Shown in pieces: positions 61,274 to 64,000 of a stretch of 64,000 bases of DNA. Below the pieces are notes generated by a model. The model ran no database searches. It was not told the origin of the DNA and worked only from the letters and a program-made list of their open reading frames with translations. Position 1 is the stretch's first letter; every line of letters starts with the position of its first letter. The stretch comes from Mycoplana azooxidifex (GTDB lineage Bacteria > Pseudomonadota > Alphaproteobacteria > Rhizobiales > Rhizobiaceae). The stretch spans positions 1 to 64,000 of the forward strand of contig NZ_JACIEE010000009.1 in assembly GCF_014196765.1 (NCBI RefSeq), given 5' to 3'. Made by a program: the position numbers and the translations under genes.

Positions 61274-61627
61274 TCAGGCATGCGAATGCGGGTGGCGATA
61301 GTCCCAGACTGCCCAGGCCGACAGCGCGGCGGTGCAGATACCGAGGATCACATGCGTCCACATCGCGTTCGTATTCGCCATGAAGCCGAGCAGCCAGGGC
61401 GAGGCGATCAGCCACAGGCCGATCACGAGGTTCACCCATTCCTCCCATTCCGCGAAGGCCGAGAGCGTCATGACCGCGAAGGCGCCGAGCACGATGGCGG
61501 CGATCCAGGCGTTCCAGCTTGGCGTGGTGTCGGCTATGAAGCCGACGACCCAGGGGGAGATGAACAGGCAAAAAGCCAGGATCAGAGTGACCATATCCTG
61601 ACCTCTCCGTCCAGACATCGTAAACAT
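61274..61627 (-). CDS. SPW-repeat membrane protein
   Basis: A 117-aa protein with four hydrophobic segments in two similar halves, each containing an SPW(V/L) motif: LFISPWVVGF and LIASPWLLGF. This is the SPW repeat family of uncharacterised membrane proteins. The ATG at 61627 has a GGAGG ribosome binding site; later in-frame Met codons are alternatives. Basic His/Pro-rich C-terminus. No functional clue from neighbours. Confidence 0.85.
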   Translation of the reverse strand: MFTMSGRRGQDMVTLILAFCLFISPWVVGFIADTTPSWNAWIAAIVLGAFAVMTLSAFAEWEEWVNLVIGLWLIASPWLLGFMANTNAMWTHVILGICTAALSAWAVWDYRHPHSHA

Positions 61628-61842
61628 TGCTGCAACCTCCGTATGTGAGGCATTTTCCCGCCGTGCAGGACTGCTCGGCTTATGAGTTAGATTACTCTAA
61701 AACTAACTGTTTTTCAAAATGTTAGTGCAGGCATCGCGCGCTTGTGATGAGCGGGGCGCACCGTGGCCGTGTAGTGCTGGCTCCAACGAAAAACGCGGCG
61801 AACCTTACGGCCGCCGCGTCGTTTCCGTCTGTTCCAGACCGA

Positions 61843-62421
61843 TCAGCCGAAGGCGAGGGCGACGCCGGCAAGGGCGGTGGCGCCGCCGAGGATGCGGGCA
61901 AGTGTGCGGCCGCCGGCGATGCGGCCGATGCCAAGGCCGAGAGCGATGCCGACGACATGCAGCAGGGCTGTCGCGATCACGAAGCCCACCGCAAAGGGCA
62001 GGGCACCGGCTGCACCGAGCTCGCCGCCATGGGCATGGCCGTGGAACAGGGCGAAGACGGCAACGATCGCTGCGGAGGCTGAGGTGTCGAGGCGGACGGC
62101 CATGGCGACCAGCAGGCCGAGTGCCACGACGGAGGCCAGGATCACCGGCTCGACGAATGGCAGGGACACGCCCGCGACCGCAAGGCCGAAGCCGATCGCC
62201 ATCATCGTCACGAAGGCGGCGGGCACCGCCCAGAGCGCGCGGCCGCCGATCTGGACCGCCCAGAGGCCGACGGCGACCATGACCAGGATATGGTCGAGGC
62301 CGAACAGCGGGTGGGAGAGGCCCGCCATCAGGGAGCCGTGCTCCTGCGGATCGAGATGGGCGAAGGCGGGTGCTGTGGATACGACGGTGAGGCCGATCGC
62401 AAGCAGGGTGCGTCTGATCAT
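61843..62421 (-). CDS. hupE: HupE/UreJ-family metal permease
   Basis: A 192-aa inner-membrane protein, with a cleavable signal peptide (MIRRTLLAIGLTVVSTAPAFA) and six hydrophobic helices. The HPLFGLDHILVMVAVG motif after the signal and FALFHGHAHGGELG later are the conserved metal-binding signatures of HupE/UreJ, putative nickel or cobalt importers for hydrogenase, urease or cobalamin. No hydrogenase or urease genes and no B12 riboswitch-like structure are seen nearby. Divergent from the clpP gene. Confidence 0.88.
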   Translation of the reverse strand: MIRRTLLAIGLTVVSTAPAFAHLDPQEHGSLMAGLSHPLFGLDHILVMVAVGLWAVQIGGRALWAVPAAFVTMMAIGFGLAVAGVSLPFVEPVILASVVALGLLVAMAVRLDTSASAAIVAVFALFHGHAHGGELGAAGALPFAVGFVIATALLHVVGIALGLGIGRIAGGRTLARILGGATALAGVALAFG

Positions 62422-62714
62422 GGTGTCCCCGATGATGGTCCGACCTGGGAGGCGGCCGGGCGTTTCGTCAATACAATCGGCATCCTAGGGGTGCAGGATA
62501 GGGAGTCCATACGTAAATATACGCAGAGCGGATGCGGCCCCCGCGGCTCGGGCCTGGTCCGGGGCCTGCCGCGTGCGCCCGGCATTTACCCTTTTTGCCG
62601 TTGCCTCTCCCGCCCTCTATCGCCCCATTGGCGTTTTGTTGCATTGTCTTGGCCACTGAGTCGCATTATCTGACTGCGGCAAGACCTATGAGACAACAGG
62701 CGGAGAGTTGCCCG

Positions 62715-63293
62715 ATGAGCGACGAAGAAGAGAAAAAGACCGAGCTGCCGCTCGGCAAGGAAACCGAGGCGAACCTTTTCAAGTCGCGCTCGATCTTCAT
62801 CTATGGCGGCATCACCCAGGAGCTGGCGCAGAAGGTCAACTCGCAGCTCGTGGCGCTCGCCGCCGCCAGCGACGAAGACATCCGCATCTTCGTCAACTCG
62901 CCGGGCGGCCACGTCGAATCCGGCGACAGCATCCACGACATGATCAAGTTCATCAAGCCGAAGGTCTGGATGATCGGCACCGGCTGGGTCGCTTCCGCCG
63001 GCGCGCTGATCTTCGTTGCAGCGCCGAAGGAGCGTCGTGTCTGCCTGCAGAACACGCGCTTCCTGTTGCACCAGCCGTCCGGCGGCACGCGCGGCATGGC
63101 CTCTGACATCGAGATTCAGGCGCGAGAGATCATCAAGATGAACGAGCGCCTGAACCGTATTTTTGCGGATGCCACCGGCCAGCCGATCGAGAAGATCGCC
63201 AAGGACACGGACCGCGACTACTGGCTGTCTGCCAAGGACGCCATCGAGTACGGCCTCGTCTCGAAGGTGATCACCTCGCAGAGCGACATCTGA
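62715..63293 (+). CDS. clpP: ATP-dependent Clp protease proteolytic subunit, ClpP paralogue
   Basis: A 192-aa ClpP-family serine peptidase. The triad is visible: Ser in [11 protein letters not shown], His in [11 protein letters not shown] and Asp in [11 protein letters not shown] charged N-terminal stretch ([15 protein letters not shown]) and [16 protein letters not shown] start differ from the canonical ClpP opening, so this looks like one of the several paralogues found in rhizobia, not the partner of clpX beside tig. No clpA/X gene is adjacent. The ATG at 62715 has a GGAGAG site; in-frame Met codons upstream lack one. A clear terminator follows. Confidence 0.92.
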   Translation: MSDEEEKKTELPLGKETEANLFKSRSIFIYGGITQELAQKVNSQLVALAAASDEDIRIFVNSPGGHVESGDSIHDMIKFIKPKVWMIGTGWVASAGALIFVAAPKERRVCLQNTRFLLHQPSGGTRGMASDIEIQAREIIKMNERLNRIFADATGQPIEKIAKDTDRDYWLSAKDAIEYGLVSKVITSQSDI

Positions 63294-63318
63294 TCTTCGC
63301 ACTGAGGCGACCGACATC

Positions 63319-63355
63319 GAAGCCCTCCCGTTGCAACACGGGAGGGCTTCTTCGT
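63319..63355 (+). terminator. Rho-independent terminator of clpP
   Basis: GAAGCCCTCCCG (63319-63330) pairs perfectly with CGGGAGGGCTTC (63339-63350) across an eight-base loop and is followed by TTCGTTT. It ends the clpP transcript, 26 bases after the stop. Confidence 0.9.
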
Positions 63356-63389
63356 TTCGGGGCCTTGCGAAGATGCGAACCGTGTGGCG

Positions 63390-63587
63390 CTACCAGCCAG
63401 GGGTCGCCGGCGTCACTTCCATGCCCATCTGCCGGGCATAGACGCAGGAATCGTAGTTGTCGCTCATCGGGCCGAACCGACGGAAGCAGTAGCTGGTGGC
63501 ATCGAGCGTCTTCTGGCTCGGCGGGTTGGACTGGCAGCCGACCGAGACGACGGCCATGAGCGCCAGCAGGACGTAACGCAACTTCAT
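63390..63587 (-). CDS. Small lipoprotein
   Basis: A 65-aa protein with a lipoprotein signal peptide: MKLRYVLLALMAVVSVGCQS, where VSVGC is the lipobox and Cys becomes lipidated. The mature part contains two further Cys, possibly one disulfide, and a PMSDNYDSCVY segment. Function unknown; the short, conserved-looking composition and a plausible ribosome binding site support a real gene. Convergent with clpP across the terminator. Confidence 0.7.
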   Translation of the reverse strand: MKLRYVLLALMAVVSVGCQSNPPSQKTLDATSYCFRRFGPMSDNYDSCVYARQMGMEVTPATPGW

Positions 63588-64000
63588 CGTCTCATTCCCT
63601 CAAGATGGCCGCCCGATCGGCGTCGCCAGCAGACTAATGCCCGCGGGTGCTTTTCACAAATCATCTTGCCGCGACTTGCACGGTTCATGCTTCGCCGCTA
63701 TAAGCCGGTCCATGTCCAGGAGCGCAAGCATCATCGCCGATCGCATTTTCCGCAGCCGCGAGGCTGTGTCGGATCGTGCGCGCAGCTTCACCTCGCTCCT
63801 TCTTCTCGGCCTTACGCGCGGTTGCCGGGTCCTTTGAGGAGCGCCCGGCGGCCGAAAAGCCCGCCGGCACAAGTGCTCCTCGCATCACCCATTTCGTAAA
63901 TCAGACCCGCCCGGTTCCAAGGGCAGCTTTCGCCGTCGCCAAGCGCAGTACGTTCCGCTATGAGGCTGCAGGCGAGAGCCCGGGATGAGAAGAGACAGGC
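63588..64000. other. Right edge, no assignable gene
   Basis: About 410 bp with no gene I can support. Several short frames overlap each other on both strands, none with a ribosome binding site and a convincing protein. A Met-initiated frame at 63712-63837 on the plus strand (MSRSASIIADRIF...) has the best appearance but is short and unrecognised. A downstream gene may begin beyond the window. Confidence 0.3.

Noticed and set aside
63637-63988. Short overlapping frames at the right edge
   Set aside because: Competing frames on both strands, no ribosome binding site and no recognised protein.
1-64000. CRISPR array, tRNA, rRNA or intact insertion sequence
   Set aside because: No regularly spaced repeats, no cloverleaf-like ends with CCA or T-loop sequences, and no transposase motif were found. 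The repeated palindromes are intergenic RIME-type units, not CRISPR repeats.

Overview
The window is high-GC, densely coded alphaproteobacterial chromosome and looks rhizobial (Rhizobiaceae: Sinorhizobium/Ensifer, Rhizobium or Shinella-like). The evidence is a fused trpE(G) preceded by a trpL leader peptide with three consecutive Trp codons, a bdhA-xdhA-xdhB arrangement, a BacA peptide transporter, a NolR-like regulator, a choXWV uptake operon, and many copies of a RIME-like palindromic intergenic repeat. I saw no rRNA, tRNA, CRISPR array, intact insertion sequence or prophage.

Layout. 0.3-9.6 kb: purine catabolism. It holds guanine deaminase, membrane urate hydroxylase PuuD, a GcvA-like LysR regulator, and both xanthine dehydrogenase subunits behind 3-hydroxybutyrate dehydrogenase. 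A repeat cluster splits xdhA from xdhB and no xdhC is seen. 9.8-14.9 kb: glycerol kinase, a DGPF/YciI protein coupled to an ECF42-type sigma factor, a Phd/PIN toxin-antitoxin pair and a glycosyltransferase. 15-23.6 kb: luciferase-like monooxygenase, methionine aminopeptidase, MFS transporter, BacA, a NodB-like deacetylase, NnrU, a TPR membrane protein and Der GTPase. 23.8-28.6 kb: an AT-richer orphan secreted protein, a KDG-type sugar kinase, an Ldh-family reductase and a GH13 alpha-glucosidase.

28.6-36 kb: adenine deaminase trailed by a DUF4160/DUF2442/51-aa cassette, an aldose epimerase, an ArsR-SRPBCC pair, an omega-aminotransferase, a NolR-like regulator and HugZ. 36-40.5 kb: the choXWV operon, thymidine kinase and cytochrome c. 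40.7-48.2 kb: a cluster of poorly characterised genes on one strand: a coiled-coil protein, an unknown 381-aa protein, an AAA+ ATPase, an unknown 433-aa protein and a DUF2333-like membrane protein. A RelE/HTH toxin-antitoxin cassette sits inside it and a repeat abuts the ribosome binding site of its second gene. This is the best candidate here for an undescribed multi-protein system.

48.3-64 kb: an Lrp regulator, formate-THF ligase, a Fic module whose toxin is frameshifted, a TonB-dependent haem-type receptor, DUF1993 and extensin-like proteins, trpL-trpE(G), a second frameshifted toxin (PIN) with an unusual 240-aa partner, a CDF metal exporter overlapping queF, an SPW protein, HupE, a ClpP paralogue and a small lipoprotein.

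Two themes recur. One is purine salvage and degradation: guanine, adenine and xanthine all feed toward urate. The other is small toxin-antitoxin cassettes placed directly behind housekeeping genes, two of the five carrying single-base frameshifts in the toxin.
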